Positions 46,971 to 56,975 of a stretch of DNA of 64,000 bases are shown piece after piece (the stretch's first letter is position 1; every line of letters starts with the position of its first letter). The stretch comes from Gammaproteobacteria bacterium (lineage in GTDB: Bacteria; Pseudomonadota; Gammaproteobacteria; Ga0077536): positions 1 to 64,000 of the forward strand of contig JACPPA010000049.1 in NCBI GenBank assembly GCA_016191285.1, in the 5' to 3' direction. Both the position numbers and the translations under genes were made by a program. The notes under the pieces were generated by a model. That model was not told where the DNA came from, did no database searches, and was given only the letters and a program-made list of their open reading frames with translations.

Positions 46971-47743
46971 TGATCAAGATGGCTAGAAATCATTTTGATC
47001 TCGATGGGAAAATCGCGCTGGTTGCCGGCGGCAGCCGGGGGATCGGCGAAGCCATTGCGCGCATCCTCGCTGAGTACGGCGCACACGTGATCGTGACCAG
47101 CCGCAAAGTCGAGTCCTGCACGATAGTGGCGGATTCCATCGTCGCCAACGGCGGCAAAGCGGAGGCGTATCCCTGCCACATTGGGGACACGCAGCAAATT
47201 GAAACGGCGTTCGCACACATCGATCACACCCATGGCCGGCTCGACATACTCGTCAACAATGGCGTCGCGAATCCCTACTACGGTCACGTGCTCGACACGC
47301 CGGTTTCCGCTTTCGAGAAGACTCTCGAAGTCAATTTGCGGGGATACTTTTATATGTCCGTGAATGCGGCCAAGCGCATGCGCGAGCGTGGCGGCGGGGC
47401 GATTGTGAATGTGGCCTCGGCCAATGGCATCACGCCCGGCGATAAGCAGGCGGTCTATTCGATCACCAAGGCTGGGATCCTCAATATGACCCGCGCTTTT
47501 GCCAATGAGTGCGGCGAATATAACATTCGTGTGAATGCGTTGATTCCGGGTGTCACCAAAACCAAATTCGCGCAGGCCTTGCACGACGACGAGACTTTTC
47601 TCGCGCCGGCGCGAGCACGTACGCCGTTAAATCGATCGGCCGAGCCCACCGAAATGGCGGGTGCGGTGTTGTACTTGGTGTCGGACGCGGCGTCCTACAC
47701 CACTGGCAGCTTTATCACGGTGGATGGCGGATATCTCGCGTAA
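46970..47743 (+). CDS. short-chain dehydrogenase/reductase
   Basis: A 257-residue Rossmann protein. LVAGGSRGIGEAIARILAEYG is the cofactor-binding TGxxxGxG-type motif, ILVNNGVANPYY the NNxG motif, and VNVASANG with YSITKAGILNMTRAF gives the catalytic Ser and Tyr-x-x-x-Lys. The end has YTTGSFITVDGGYLA. ATG 46970 overlaps the upstream stop; an ATG at 46979 preceding ARNHFDLDGK is also possible. In this cluster it may oxidise a 3-hydroxyacyl-CoA after dehydrogenation and hydration, but no hydratase gene is seen here. Confidence 0.9.
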   Translation: MIKMARNHFDLDGKIALVAGGSRGIGEAIARILAEYGAHVIVTSRKVESCTIVADSIVANGGKAEAYPCHIGDTQQIETAFAHIDHTHGRLDILVNNGVANPYYGHVLDTPVSAFEKTLEVNLRGYFYMSVNAAKRMRERGGGAIVNVASANGITPGDKQAVYSITKAGILNMTRAFANECGEYNIRVNALIPGVTKTKFAQALHDDETFLAPARARTPLNRSAEPTEMAGAVLYLVSDAASYTTGSFITVDGGYLA

Positions 47744-47824
47744 GGCTAGTCCATTGATCTGCCGAGCAAGTAGCGCTGACCGCATACAATGCGGGCAATC
47801 GTCAGTCTTTTGGACAGGGACTTT

Positions 47825-49624
47825 ATGAGCTTGCTCGTCAATCGCCGTGACCTTGAGTTTTTTCTCTACGAGTTGCTCGAGGTCGAAGGTCTTACGCGGC
47901 GCAAGCGTCATAGCGGTCAGGATCGCGAGGTTTTTAACGCGATCTTGGACGCGGCCGAAGCCTTGGCGACCGAACAATTTGCGACGCATGCGGCAAAAGT
48001 GGATGAAGAAGAGCCCACGTTCGATGGCGAACGCGTGCATCTCATTCCGGAAGTTAAACAAGCATTGGACGCTTATGTCGAAGCCGGCTTCATGGGCGCG
48101 TCCTTTGATGCCGAGATCGGCGGTATGCAATTGCCGTGGACCATTGCCCAATCCTGCGCGCTGTATTTCTGTGCGGCGAATATCTCGACCGTGGCGTATC
48201 CCTTCATCACCATTGCGGCCGCTAACTTACTCTCGGTTTTCGGGTCACCGGAACAAAAGCAGAAATACCTCAAGCCGCTGGTCGCGGGTCGTTTTTTCGG
48301 CACGATGTGTCTATCCGAACCGCAGGCCGGATCGTCACTAGCGGACATTCGCACGCGCGCCGTGCTACAGCCCGCGGGCCATTATTTGATTACAGGCAAC
48401 AAGATGTGGACCTCGGCCGCCGAACATGACTTGACCGAGAACATCATCCACATCGTGCTGGCCAAGATCCCGGGCGGCCCGCCCGGCGTGAAGGGGATTT
48501 CGCTCTTTTTGATTCCAAAGTATTTGCTGAATGACGATGGGTCGCTAGGTTCACGGAACGACGCGTACATCGTCGGTCTCAACCATAAAATGGGATACCG
48601 CGGCACCGTGAATACGGTGTTCAATATGGGCGATCACGGCCAGTGTGTGGGCTACTTGGTCGGTGAGGCGAACCACGGCTTGAGCCACATGTTCCACATG
48701 ATGAACGAAGCGCGAGTCGGTGTTGGTCTTGGCGGTGTCGCGCTCGGCTACACGGGCTATCTCCATTCTCTAAAATATGCGCGCGAACGGCCGCAGGGCC
48801 GGCATCCACAAAATAAAGATCCCACGAGCCCGCAGGTTCCCATCGTTCAGCACGCGGATATTCGACGTCTATTACTCGCGCAAAAAGCCGCCGTCGAAGG
48901 CGGCTTGGGATTGGTGCTCTATTGCGCGCATTTGCTCGATCTCCAACGCACGGCCTTGGATTGCGCGGAGCGCGATCGCGTCGGCTTGCTGCTTGATCTA
49001 TTAACGCCGGTGGCGAAGTCATGGCCGGGCGAATTCTGTCTCGAAGCCAACAAGCATGCGATACAAATTCTGGGGGGCTATGGTTACACCCGCGATTACC
49101 CCGTCGAGCGTTTCTATCGCGACAATCGCTTGAACCCGATTCACGAAGGCGCGCATGGTATCCATGGCATCGATTTGCTCGGGCGCAAGGTAGCAATGCG
49201 CGACGGGGCGGCGCTGGCCGCGCTGTCGCATGAAATTAAGCAGACACTAGCGGACGCTCGCACACAGGCGGATCTCGCGAGCTATGCAACGACGCTGACG
49301 GAGATCTATCAAAAGCTGCTAAGCGCAACCCAGCGCCTAGGCGTACTACGCGATGGCGGGAATGTCACCCGCGCGTTGGCGAACGCGGGGATTTATCTCG
49401 ATACGTTCGGGCACGTCATCATTGGCTGGATATGGTTGCGACAAGCAGTGGTCGCGACCCGCGCGCTAGCTGGCGCGAGTCAGGGCGAGCAGGAGTTCTA
49501 TCGTGGCAAGCTACAGGCCTGCCAATATTTTTATCGCTATGAACTTGCCAAGGTCCCCGAGCGGCTAACGCTGCTGGCGACGGGCGATGACACCTGCTTA
49601 ACCATGCATGAAAACTGGTTCTGA
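47825..49624 (+). CDS. acyl-CoA dehydrogenase with extended C-terminal domain
   Basis: A 599-residue ACAD of the long type. ATG 47825 follows AGGGA; the open frame back to 47789 is not family-like. Motifs: GGMQLPWTIAQSCALYF near 100, GTMCLSEPQAGSSLADI near 160, HYLITGNKMWTSAAEHD near 184, GLNHKMGYRGTVNTVFNMGD near 253, HAIQILGGYGYTRDYPVERFYRDNR near 420. The last 130 residues match the acetyl-CoA-dehydrogenase C-terminal-like helical domain seen in such enzymes. It belongs to the same strand and cluster as the SDR and the acyl-CoA synthetase at 49635. Confidence 0.92.
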   Translation: MSLLVNRRDLEFFLYELLEVEGLTRRKRHSGQDREVFNAILDAAEALATEQFATHAAKVDEEEPTFDGERVHLIPEVKQALDAYVEAGFMGASFDAEIGGMQLPWTIAQSCALYFCAANISTVAYPFITIAAANLLSVFGSPEQKQKYLKPLVAGRFFGTMCLSEPQAGSSLADIRTRAVLQPAGHYLITGNKMWTSAAEHDLTENIIHIVLAKIPGGPPGVKGISLFLIPKYLLNDDGSLGSRNDAYIVGLNHKMGYRGTVNTVFNMGDHGQCVGYLVGEANHGLSHMFHMMNEARVGVGLGGVALGYTGYLHSLKYARERPQGRHPQNKDPTSPQVPIVQHADIRRLLLAQKAAVEGGLGLVLYCAHLLDLQRTALDCAERDRVGLLLDLLTPVAKSWPGEFCLEANKHAIQILGGYGYTRDYPVERFYRDNRLNPIHEGAHGIHGIDLLGRKVAMRDGAALAALSHEIKQTLADARTQADLASYATTLTEIYQKLLSATQRLGVLRDGGNVTRALANAGIYLDTFGHVIIGWIWLRQAVVATRALAGASQGEQEFYRGKLQACQYFYRYELAKVPERLTLLATGDDTCLTMHENWF

Positions 49625-49634
49625 GGAGCACCCC

Positions 49635-51257
49635 ATGGCCTTGAATATGAGCGACTACGCGGTTGGGCGCGCAAGCTTCACTTGGGCTCCTCCGGCGCGG
49701 TTTAATTTTGCACGTGACGTGATCGACCGCTGGGGCGAGCGCGATCCGGATAAGTTGGCGATGTGGTGGGTGGACGATCACGGTCACGAGCGCCGGATCA
49801 CCTATCGCGAAATGAGCGAACGCTCGCGGCGCTTGTGCAATGTATTCGCGCAGGCCGGCGTTAAACGCGGCGACACGGTTATTGTGATGCTGCCGCGCGT
49901 CGTCGCGTGGTGGGAGATCATGACCGCCTGTTTACGCATGGGTGCGGTCATGTCGCCCGGCACCACGCAATTGGCGCCGAAAGATCTTGCCTACCGCATC
50001 CAGGCGTCGAACGCTGCCGCCATCATTACCGATGAAAAGAATGCGGCGAAAATCGCCGCCGTGGGCGATGTCGCGCAGCACGTGTCGGCGCGGTTGTGCG
50101 TCGGGGCGGAGGTCGCCGGTTGGTTGAACTACGAGGCGGCGGTGAGCGCGGCGTCGGCGGTGTTTGAGGCGGCGGATACGACGCCGAGCGATGATGCGCT
50201 GTGTTATTTCACATCTGGGACCACCGGCTATCCGAAGATGGCGATCCAAACCCAAGGCTATGGGTTGGCGCACCAGATCACCGGTCATTACTGGCTCGAC
50301 TTAACGCCGGCGGATCTACATTGGAACCTGAGTGACACCGGCTGGGCCAAGGCGGCGTGGAGTAGCTACTTCGCGCCGTGGAACTGCGGCGCCGCGCTCT
50401 TCATTCATCACACCGAGACCTTCGACGCCAAACGCACACTCGAGATCCTCGCGCGCTATCCGGTAACAACCTTCTGTGGCGCGCCAACGATCTATCGCAT
50501 GTTGGTGCTGCAAGACCTGACGGCGTATCAATTCCCACATCTGCGCCATGTGGTCGGTGCGGGCGAGCCGTTAAATCCCGAAGTGATCGAGACCTGGCTG
50601 GCAGCCACCGGTCTCACCATTCGCGATGGTTATGGGCAGACCGAATCGGTGCTGTTATGCGCAAGCTTCCCCTGCCTTGAGCCGCGCTTTGGATCGATGG
50701 GCAAACCATCGCCGGGAATTGATCTTGCCGTCATCGATGACGAGGGCAAGGCCTTGCCGCCGGATCGTGAAGGCGATGTCGCGGTCCGCATTGAACCGCG
50801 GTGGCCACCAGGTTTGTTTAAGGAATACCGTGGCGACGAGGAGCGCACGCGAAAGTGCTTTCGGCATGGCTGGTACCTGACCGGCGATCGCGCCTATGTC
50901 GACAAGGATGGCTATTTCTGGTTTGTCGGTCGCGCCGACGATGTGATTAACTCCGCGGGTTATCGCATCGGTCCGTTCGAAGTCGAAAGCGCGCTGCTCG
51001 AACATCCAGCGGTGGCCGAATCGGCGGTGGTGTCGAGTCCCGATGAGATGCGCGGTGAGGTCGTTAAAGCTTTTGTGGTACTTGCGCCGGGATTCATTGG
51101 CGATGAAGCCCTAATCAAAGCGCTGCAAGAATACGTCAAGAGCGTCACCGCGCCGTACAAATATCCGCGCAAAATTGAATTCGTCGCCGCGCTCCCGAAA
51201 ACGGTCAGTGGAAAGATCAGGCGGGTAGAGCTGCGCGAGCGCGAATGGGCGAAGTAG
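49635..51257 (+). CDS. acyl-CoA synthetase (medium-chain ACSM-like)
   Basis: A 540-residue AMP-forming ligase that activates a carboxylic acid as acyl-CoA. ATG 49635 is preceded by GAGGAGCACC. Motifs: CYFTSGTTGYPKMAIQTQ near 196 (P-loop A3), WNLSDTGWAKAAWSSYFAPW, IRDGYGQTESVLLC near 335, GWYLTGDRAYVDKDGYFWFVGRADDVINSAGYRIGPFEVE near 420-455 and PKTVSGKIRRVELRE at the end with the catalytic Lys. Motifs fit the ACSM subgroup, which uses medium-chain, branched or benzoic-type acids. It is the likely entry step of this acyl-CoA cluster. Confidence 0.93.
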   Translation: MALNMSDYAVGRASFTWAPPARFNFARDVIDRWGERDPDKLAMWWVDDHGHERRITYREMSERSRRLCNVFAQAGVKRGDTVIVMLPRVVAWWEIMTACLRMGAVMSPGTTQLAPKDLAYRIQASNAAAIITDEKNAAKIAAVGDVAQHVSARLCVGAEVAGWLNYEAAVSAASAVFEAADTTPSDDALCYFTSGTTGYPKMAIQTQGYGLAHQITGHYWLDLTPADLHWNLSDTGWAKAAWSSYFAPWNCGAALFIHHTETFDAKRTLEILARYPVTTFCGAPTIYRMLVLQDLTAYQFPHLRHVVGAGEPLNPEVIETWLAATGLTIRDGYGQTESVLLCASFPCLEPRFGSMGKPSPGIDLAVIDDEGKALPPDREGDVAVRIEPRWPPGLFKEYRGDEERTRKCFRHGWYLTGDRAYVDKDGYFWFVGRADDVINSAGYRIGPFEVESALLEHPAVAESAVVSSPDEMRGEVVKAFVVLAPGFIGDEALIKALQEYVKSVTAPYKYPRKIEFVAALPKTVSGKIRRVELREREWAK

Positions 51258-51308
51258 CGATCAAATCAAAACGCCCGACTTCTGTTGTGGCGATCTGTGC
51301 TATCGCGC

Positions 51309-51405
51309 GATGAACTTTCATAGCTCGATGCATTGTGATTGTGGGAGCCGCTTTAGCGGCGAATACACCGGCAATGTCCAGTTGGCCGCTAAAGCGGCTC
51401 CCACG
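51309..51405. repeat. extended REP pair with conserved leader
   Basis: GATGAACTTTCAT (51309-51321), 19 bases, a forward REP unit (GGGAGCCGCTTTAGCGGC) and an inverted unit from 51384. The stem here is GCCGC/GCGGC, the swapped form of that in other copies, so base pairing is kept. Confidence 0.8.
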
Positions 51406-51466
51406 AAGTACCGTCACTACCGGGCGGATTATTCAGGCTCGTCATGGGACAGCACGTCCTCCCGAT

Positions 51467-52852
51467 ATGACTAATTCACCCGCGCCCGCCGCGCTGCAGC
51501 GCGCGGTGATACTCATGGTGGTGATCAGCGGATTCGGGTTGCCGCTGATGCTGTCCGCGGTTAACGTGGCGTTGCCGTCGTTAGCGCGTGAATTCAAGAT
51601 GACGGCGGTGACCTTGAGTTGGGTGCCACTAATTTTTCTCACCACCAGCGCCGCCACGGTGCTCGCCTTCGGGCGCCTGGCTGATCTCGTCGGGCGCAAG
51701 CGCATTTTCATCATCGGCACCGTTGGCGTTGTTGTCAGTTCAGTGTTACTCGCGCTCGCGCCCAATAGCATCGTCTTGTTGGCGCTGCGCGGTTTACAAG
51801 GCGTGAGCGCGGCCATGATCTACGCTACCCAGGTAGCGATGCTGTCATCCGTCTATCCACCGCAGCAACGTGGACAGGCGATAGGCATGATGGCCGCTTC
51901 GGTCTACTTTGGGTTGACCTGCGGTCCCTTCATAGGCGGCTGGCTGGTGGAGCATTTCGGTTGGCGCGCCGCGTTTCTCGCGCATCTGCCGTTGAGCCTG
52001 TTCGTTCTTGTGTATGCGGCGCCGCGCGTCACGTCGGAGTGGACGGCCGAACTCGCGGGCCGCTTCGATTACGCCGGTGCACTGCTCTATGCAATTTCAA
52101 TCGCGGCTCTGATGTGGGGCGGCGCCGTGTTGCCCAAGCATTTTGGGGTGGCGCTGATGATCGCGGGCGCGTGTGGGGTGGCGCTGTTTTTCAAGCACCA
52201 ACATCATCGCACTGATCCGTTGTTCGACGTCAGCTTGTTCTATACCAATCGCGTGTTTGCGCTGTCCTCGCTGGCCGCGTTGCTAATGTATGCGACGACT
52301 TACTCGACGTTGGTGCTGGTGAGTTTGTATCTGCAATACCTGAAGGGCTTGAAGCCGGCACAAGCGGGCTTGGTGATGCTGGCGCAGCCTCTGATGTCTG
52401 GCTTGCTGTCGCCATTCGCCGGCCGCCTATCCGATGCGCGGGTTGAACCCCGCGTGATCGCGTCCGCCGGCATGGCGATTACCGGCATCGGCCTCTACAT
52501 GCTATCGGCATTGAAGCCAATGACACCGCTGTCTTACGTGACCGCGTGTCTGCTCACCACGGGTCTCGGCTTTAGTTTATTCGCGTCGCCCAACGCCAAC
52601 GCCATCATGAGTGCGGTCGACAAGCGATTCTATGGTGCGGCCAGTGGTGCGATGGCCACGATGCGCGTACTCGGCCAACTGTGCAGCATGGGCGTTGTGG
52701 CCGCGGCCTTCGCGCTCACCATCGGGCCCGTTGAGATCGTGCCGGAGACTTACCCCGAACTCGCCCGAGCACTACGCTTAAGTTTTACCGTCGCGGCGGG
52801 TCTTTGCGTGCTTGGCATAATGTGTTCACTCGCGCGGGGCAAGATGCAGTAG
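51467..52852 (+). CDS. MFS transporter, DHA2 (14-TM) family
   Basis: A 461-residue drug:H+ antiporter-type permease. ATG 51467 gives MTNSPAPAALQRAVILMVVISG; the open frame to 51335 runs through the REP pair. Membrane spans are evident throughout, with the DHA2 motif A at FGRLADLVGRKRIFIIG (about 72-88) and motif C-like GLTCGPFIGGWLVEHFGWR (about 149-167). The substrate cannot be inferred. It lies after the acyl-CoA cluster but has its own upstream region with the REP pair between. Confidence 0.9.
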   Translation: MTNSPAPAALQRAVILMVVISGFGLPLMLSAVNVALPSLAREFKMTAVTLSWVPLIFLTTSAATVLAFGRLADLVGRKRIFIIGTVGVVVSSVLLALAPNSIVLLALRGLQGVSAAMIYATQVAMLSSVYPPQQRGQAIGMMAASVYFGLTCGPFIGGWLVEHFGWRAAFLAHLPLSLFVLVYAAPRVTSEWTAELAGRFDYAGALLYAISIAALMWGGAVLPKHFGVALMIAGACGVALFFKHQHHRTDPLFDVSLFYTNRVFALSSLAALLMYATTYSTLVLVSLYLQYLKGLKPAQAGLVMLAQPLMSGLLSPFAGRLSDARVEPRVIASAGMAITGIGLYMLSALKPMTPLSYVTACLLTTGLGFSLFASPNANAIMSAVDKRFYGAASGAMATMRVLGQLCSMGVVAAAFALTIGPVEIVPETYPELARALRLSFTVAAGLCVLGIMCSLARGKMQ

Positions 52853-53191
52853 TGAAGTAGGGCGCGTGAAGCCATACGCGCGCTCGACTTTCGCCACGCG
52901 CAATTCAAATTGCCGATACCACACCGCCTTGCCGTGTGCTTGCGCCGCGCGGTGCTCGGCGTTTTCATACCACTGTTTGATGGCGGCTTCATCCCGCCAA
53001 TAGGACACCGTAATCGCAAATCCATCGAGACCCTCGCCGTGCTCGATGCCGAGAAAGCCCGGCATGGTCATCGCGAGTTCGATCATATGCAGGGCCATCC
53101 GCTGATAACCCTCCGGATCCTCGCCCGAACGCACCGGTGAAAAGATCACGGCGTAATACGGCGGGTCGGGGGTGGTCGCTGGCAGGTTCAT
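52826..53191 (-). CDS. antibiotic biosynthesis monooxygenase (ABM) domain protein
   Basis: A 121-residue single-domain protein of the ABM dimeric alpha-beta barrel fold. YYAVIFSPVRSGEDPEGYQ, MPGFLGIEHGEGLDGFAITVSYWRDEAAIKQW and AVWYRQFELRVAKVERAYGF show the repeated beta-alpha-beta pattern. ATG 53191 is preceded by AAAGGA; the open frame to 53248 overlaps the neighbouring hydrolase. Role uncertain: small oxygenases or heme-degrading enzymes share this fold. Its 3' end overlaps the convergent MFS gene by 27 bases. Confidence 0.82.
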   Translation of the reverse strand: MNLPATTPDPPYYAVIFSPVRSGEDPEGYQRMALHMIELAMTMPGFLGIEHGEGLDGFAITVSYWRDEAAIKQWYENAEHRAAQAHGKAVWYRQFELRVAKVERAYGFTRPTSLLHLAPRE

Positions 53192-53204
53192 GCAGATCCT
53201 TTCG

Positions 53205-54344
53205 TTAAAGTTTCGGAACGCGCTTCTTGCCTGTTGTCGACTGTGCACGATTCTTACGCGGCAGGGTTGCCGGTTTCTGACTATAACCCGGGATCCGGGT
53301 CAGCACCCAGGTCAGCGGATTATCGACCCAAGCATGAGAGACGAAGTCTTCGTGTTTAATCGTAGGATCGGTCGCGAGGATGGTAATACCGCCGCGCGCC
53401 AACGTCGTCGGCAGTGTGGTTCGATAAACGACGCGCTCATCGTTAAGTTCCTGCATCACGGCTTGGTTGCCTTCGCGAGTCGATTCGGAATACGCGCTGA
53501 AGAAAAAGACCGGCGGGCGCGCCTTCAGAATCCAATCGGTGAATTTGTCGACGTGTCCATACACCGCGTCGAGCAACACCACGCCGCGCAGGCGATTGTT
53601 GGCGCCGCCGCGGGCGAGCGACCAGGCCGCGGGAAGATAGCCGCCGCTATAGGCGACCATCACCACCGGAAGTTGCGACAACGCAGGTTTGGCGCGCACA
53701 TCGCCATAAAGTTCGGTTAGCCGCGCCCCGGCTTCCGCGATAAATTCGTTGAAACCGCGACGCTTCCACAAACGGCCCGCGCTTGAATCCGCTGCGTCCA
53801 GCGCCAACTGCGGCGCCACCAGCACCGCGTTGCTGCCGGATTGCGCGAGCTGATCAGCCACGTGTTGGCGTTCCACCACGTCCCGCATCAGCAGGGTGCC
53901 GTTGCCATGAAAGAACACCACCATCAGGGCCGGTCGGCGCACATCGAAACCCGCGGGGATGTACAGCAACACGCGGCTGTCGCGATAGACCTCATCTTCC
54001 CAATGCACACCGTCGCGCGAGCCATGGCCGAGCCGATTACCCGTGGTGACATCGAGGAAGTGTTTGCCGGTATCGGGGATTAAACCGCGGTAGGGGAAGG
54101 GCGCGGTCTTGAACGTGGCGAGCGTCGTCTTTGCAATCAGCAGCGGAGCCAGCGGTGGCAGCGGCTTACGTCGTTCAGCAACCTGCGTCGCCAATGATTT
54201 TGAATGGCTGGGTTTTGAATTGTGGGGTCTTGAATTATAAAGTTTCGCTTTATGGGTCGCCGCCATGCTCGCGCCCGACATCCCGAGCAGTAACGCTAAA
54301 CCGAGAAATACCGCGATCACTTCCGCGCCGCGATCAATTTGCAT
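53205..54344 (-). CDS. exported alpha/beta-hydrolase-like protein
   Basis: A 379-residue protein with a signal peptide (VIAVFLGLALLLGMSGASMA). After a low-complexity Lys/Ser/His stretch, an alpha/beta-hydrolase fold is suggested by LMVVFFHGNGTLLMRD (oxyanion region), VMVAYSGGYLPAAW (the likely nucleophile Ser), LDAVYGHVDKFTDW and DPTIKHEDFVSHAW (His). No close family is recognised. The basic tail KNRAQSTTGKKRVPKL could bind the cell surface. It starts six bases from the stop of the membrane protein gene, in an operon of three exported proteins. Confidence 0.75.
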   Translation of the reverse strand: MQIDRGAEVIAVFLGLALLLGMSGASMAATHKAKLYNSRPHNSKPSHSKSLATQVAERRKPLPPLAPLLIAKTTLATFKTAPFPYRGLIPDTGKHFLDVTTGNRLGHGSRDGVHWEDEVYRDSRVLLYIPAGFDVRRPALMVVFFHGNGTLLMRDVVERQHVADQLAQSGSNAVLVAPQLALDAADSSAGRLWKRRGFNEFIAEAGARLTELYGDVRAKPALSQLPVVMVAYSGGYLPAAWSLARGGANNRLRGVVLLDAVYGHVDKFTDWILKARPPVFFFSAYSESTREGNQAVMQELNDERVVYRTTLPTTLARGGITILATDPTIKHEDFVSHAWVDNPLTWVLTRIPGYSQKPATLPRKNRAQSTTGKKRVPKL

Positions 54345-54350
54345 TATTGC

Positions 54351-56975
54351 TCACTCCCTCACCGCGGCAAGCGGTTTTTTGAGCGGTGCGAAAATCGCAA
54401 AGAAGGTTAAGGCTGCGATTAAATACGCTAACCCGCTCAATTGCAGGACCGCGGCGAGACCGTAGGCGGTGGCGATGATCGGCACGGCTGCGGCGCCAAT
54501 GACGGAAAACGAACCGTTGATGCCCCACGCCCATAAAAACATCGGGTCTTTACCGAGACGGCCCAACCAAGTCATCGCGGTCGCCATCGGAAAGCCCATC
54601 AGAAAGGCGGGTGGCGCGATCAACGCAAACGAGCAGGCGATTCGGCTGGCGTACGCCAAGCTCCCAATCCAGCCGAGCAGCGGATCGAGGACGGCGCCAT
54701 AGGCAAATAACAGCGCGCTGATGGCGATGAAGATCTTCGGCATGATCGCCCGCGCGCGATCGAGATAGCGTCCTGAAACCAGACTGCCGAGCCCGGAGAA
54801 GACGAGCATCCCCGTAATGAGAATAGTCGCGGACACGGTCGGATTCCCGAGCGGCAGGACAAATTTCGCGATCAACGACACTTCAACCATGATGTAGCCG
54901 AGGCCGAGACACGCGAAATAAATAATAGTGCCAAGACGTCCTGGATAGCGATTAAAGATACTGCGCCAGCCGAGCACTACCGGAAACGCGATGAGGACAG
55001 TCGCCACCGTGACCGCGATGCCCAACGTCGCGAACAACAGCAAATATCCCCATTCATCTTGAAAAAGTTCAAGCCGATCGGTAATCCGCGGCAGGTCAAC
55101 CGGTTTGATGTAGGCCGCGAAGTAGGGGCGATCGTTGGTCAACGGGCGGGTGTCGAAGACATAACGTCGCGCGACGTCATCCCACGCGGTAGTTTTGTGA
55201 TCGCCATGCAACAGCGCATTCCACACGATTTGCCCCATGGTGGTTGCCGGGACGAGCGGCCCGGCTTGTTGCGCGGCGCCGAGGGGGGCGGTGGGATCGA
55301 CCTCCGGCTCGGTGGTTGCGTTCGCGGCCGCTGGCGTTTGCGCGCCGAAAATACTTGCGCGGTAATTGGCGAGCGTCGGTTCGATTTGAGCGGCATCAAA
55401 GGTCGAGTCCGGGGCCGCGATTTCATCGAACGACATGGCTTTACTGTGCGCGTGTAGCTTGGCGATTTCGTCGGCGTTGAAGCCGCCCTGCTTGTACAGC
55501 ACGGTGACCGTCGATAAATAACTCGAGACGGCATAAAAACAGTTGTCGAGAGGAACCGGCGCAGCGACTCGCGCGGCAGCCACCATCGTCGTGTAGAGCT
55601 TGAGCACGGATTTCGGCGGCTCTTCTTTATTCCACAAGGTGACCGCCAGAATGCCGCCGGGGGCGAGTGCGCGCATGTAAGCCGTCATCGCTTCACGCGT
55701 GTACGCATATTTCTCGACAATGGCGAAACCACCCGGATTCGACAGTCCCGCCGAATCGGCCAGACTCAAATCGATCACGTCGTAGCGCTTGGGCGTGTTC
55801 GCTAAGTAGAGTCGGCCATCGTAGTCGATGACATCGAGTTTCGGGTTACCGAGGATATCCCCCGTGAAATCACGCAGCTCAGCGTTGCGCCGGAACGCCG
55901 CGAGGATCGCCGGATTCCCTTCCGCGACGGTCACCGTTCGCGAGTTGTGGAGCGCGACCATGGTGGAGATGCCTCCACCAAACTGCACCACGAAGGCCGC
56001 GGCGTTGGGCTTGAGCAGATAGGGATAGGCCATCGGCAAGTAATGGAAATACTGGCTATCGGTGGCGCTGAGTTCGCGCATGATGCCGATCGGCCCGTCG
56101 CCATCAAGGTACATGCCGAGATACGCATTGGCCGGCATTGCGGGCAGGTTGAAAGCGGCGTTGTCCGATAATCCCGGCGCGAAATGCAGATACGAACTCG
56201 AATAAATCTCGAGATAACCAAACGGCGAGCTATTTTCATAAACGCGTCGGTTGTCCGGGAACTTTCGGGCATACGCGACGCCTTTGTAATCCGACACCGC
56301 GAGTTTCGGAATCGACAATAAATTGGGCAGCACGAAATGCGCGGCGAGCGACAGTACCGCGACTCCCAGGAGCGTAGCCAAACCACGTCGACTGTGTTGA
56401 GACACGAACCACGCCACCCCGCCGACTAGCCACAGCGCGAGCGGTACGGCTATCAGATCGTCCGGACGGAACACATAGAGCCCGATCAATAGCGTCATGC
56501 CGCCGACGCCGGCACCGACCAGATCGGCGAAATAGACCTTGCCGAACGCGGTTTTCCTATGCAGGAACACGGCGCCGAGAAAACTTGCGCCGCTGACGAA
56601 TGGGACGAGATAGAGAACGAAATTCGCGGCCAAGCGCCACTTCTGAGCGGGGTCTGAAATGAGAAAGATCGCGTTAAACGGCACCTGCTGCGCGATTAAA
56701 TTAGCGCCGATGGCTAGCGGTCCAAAACAGACCAGCGCGGTATTCGCGAGCCCGCGCCAATGCCGATCGCACCACGCATGGGCCGCGCACATCACCACGC
56801 TGGTCAGGCCAAATCCCATCATCGCGAGACTAACGACGAGCGAACCGAAATGGGCCCAACTACCCACCGCGAAGATCCGCATGACCACCAGTTGGAGGGC
56901 GATGATCGCGGCCGAGATCAGACCGACCGCGAGGTACAGGAAGCGCGAAGGTGCGGCGGCCCTCGGCGTTAGCAA
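54351..56975 (-). CDS. polytopic membrane protein with spermidine-synthase-like domain
   Basis: An 874-residue protein. N-terminal hydrophobic segments (about residues 12-215) are followed by a cytosolic or periplasmic methyltransferase-fold region resembling spermidine synthase (FVVQFGGGISTMVALHNSRTVTVAEGNPAI near 329-358, DVIDYDGRLYL). C-terminal hydrophobic segments follow from about 640. The start is TTG at 56975, directly after the stop codon of the upstream PCMT gene, because no ATG keeps the first membrane span. Such transmembrane spermidine-synthase-like proteins exist in many bacteria, but their substrate is unknown. Polyamine or peptide chemistry at the membrane is possible. Confidence 0.82.
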   Translation of the reverse strand: MLTPRAAAPSRFLYLAVGLISAAIIALQLVVMRIFAVGSWAHFGSLVVSLAMMGFGLTSVVMCAAHAWCDRHWRGLANTALVCFGPLAIGANLIAQQVPFNAIFLISDPAQKWRLAANFVLYLVPFVSGASFLGAVFLHRKTAFGKVYFADLVGAGVGGMTLLIGLYVFRPDDLIAVPLALWLVGGVAWFVSQHSRRGLATLLGVAVLSLAAHFVLPNLLSIPKLAVSDYKGVAYARKFPDNRRVYENSSPFGYLEIYSSSYLHFAPGLSDNAAFNLPAMPANAYLGMYLDGDGPIGIMRELSATDSQYFHYLPMAYPYLLKPNAAAFVVQFGGGISTMVALHNSRTVTVAEGNPAILAAFRRNAELRDFTGDILGNPKLDVIDYDGRLYLANTPKRYDVIDLSLADSAGLSNPGGFAIVEKYAYTREAMTAYMRALAPGGILAVTLWNKEEPPKSVLKLYTTMVAAARVAAPVPLDNCFYAVSSYLSTVTVLYKQGGFNADEIAKLHAHSKAMSFDEIAAPDSTFDAAQIEPTLANYRASIFGAQTPAAANATTEPEVDPTAPLGAAQQAGPLVPATTMGQIVWNALLHGDHKTTAWDDVARRYVFDTRPLTNDRPYFAAYIKPVDLPRITDRLELFQDEWGYLLLFATLGIAVTVATVLIAFPVVLGWRSIFNRYPGRLGTIIYFACLGLGYIMVEVSLIAKFVLPLGNPTVSATILITGMLVFSGLGSLVSGRYLDRARAIMPKIFIAISALLFAYGAVLDPLLGWIGSLAYASRIACSFALIAPPAFLMGFPMATAMTWLGRLGKDPMFLWAWGINGSFSVIGAAAVPIIATAYGLAAVLQLSGLAYLIAALTFFAIFAPLKKPLAAVRE

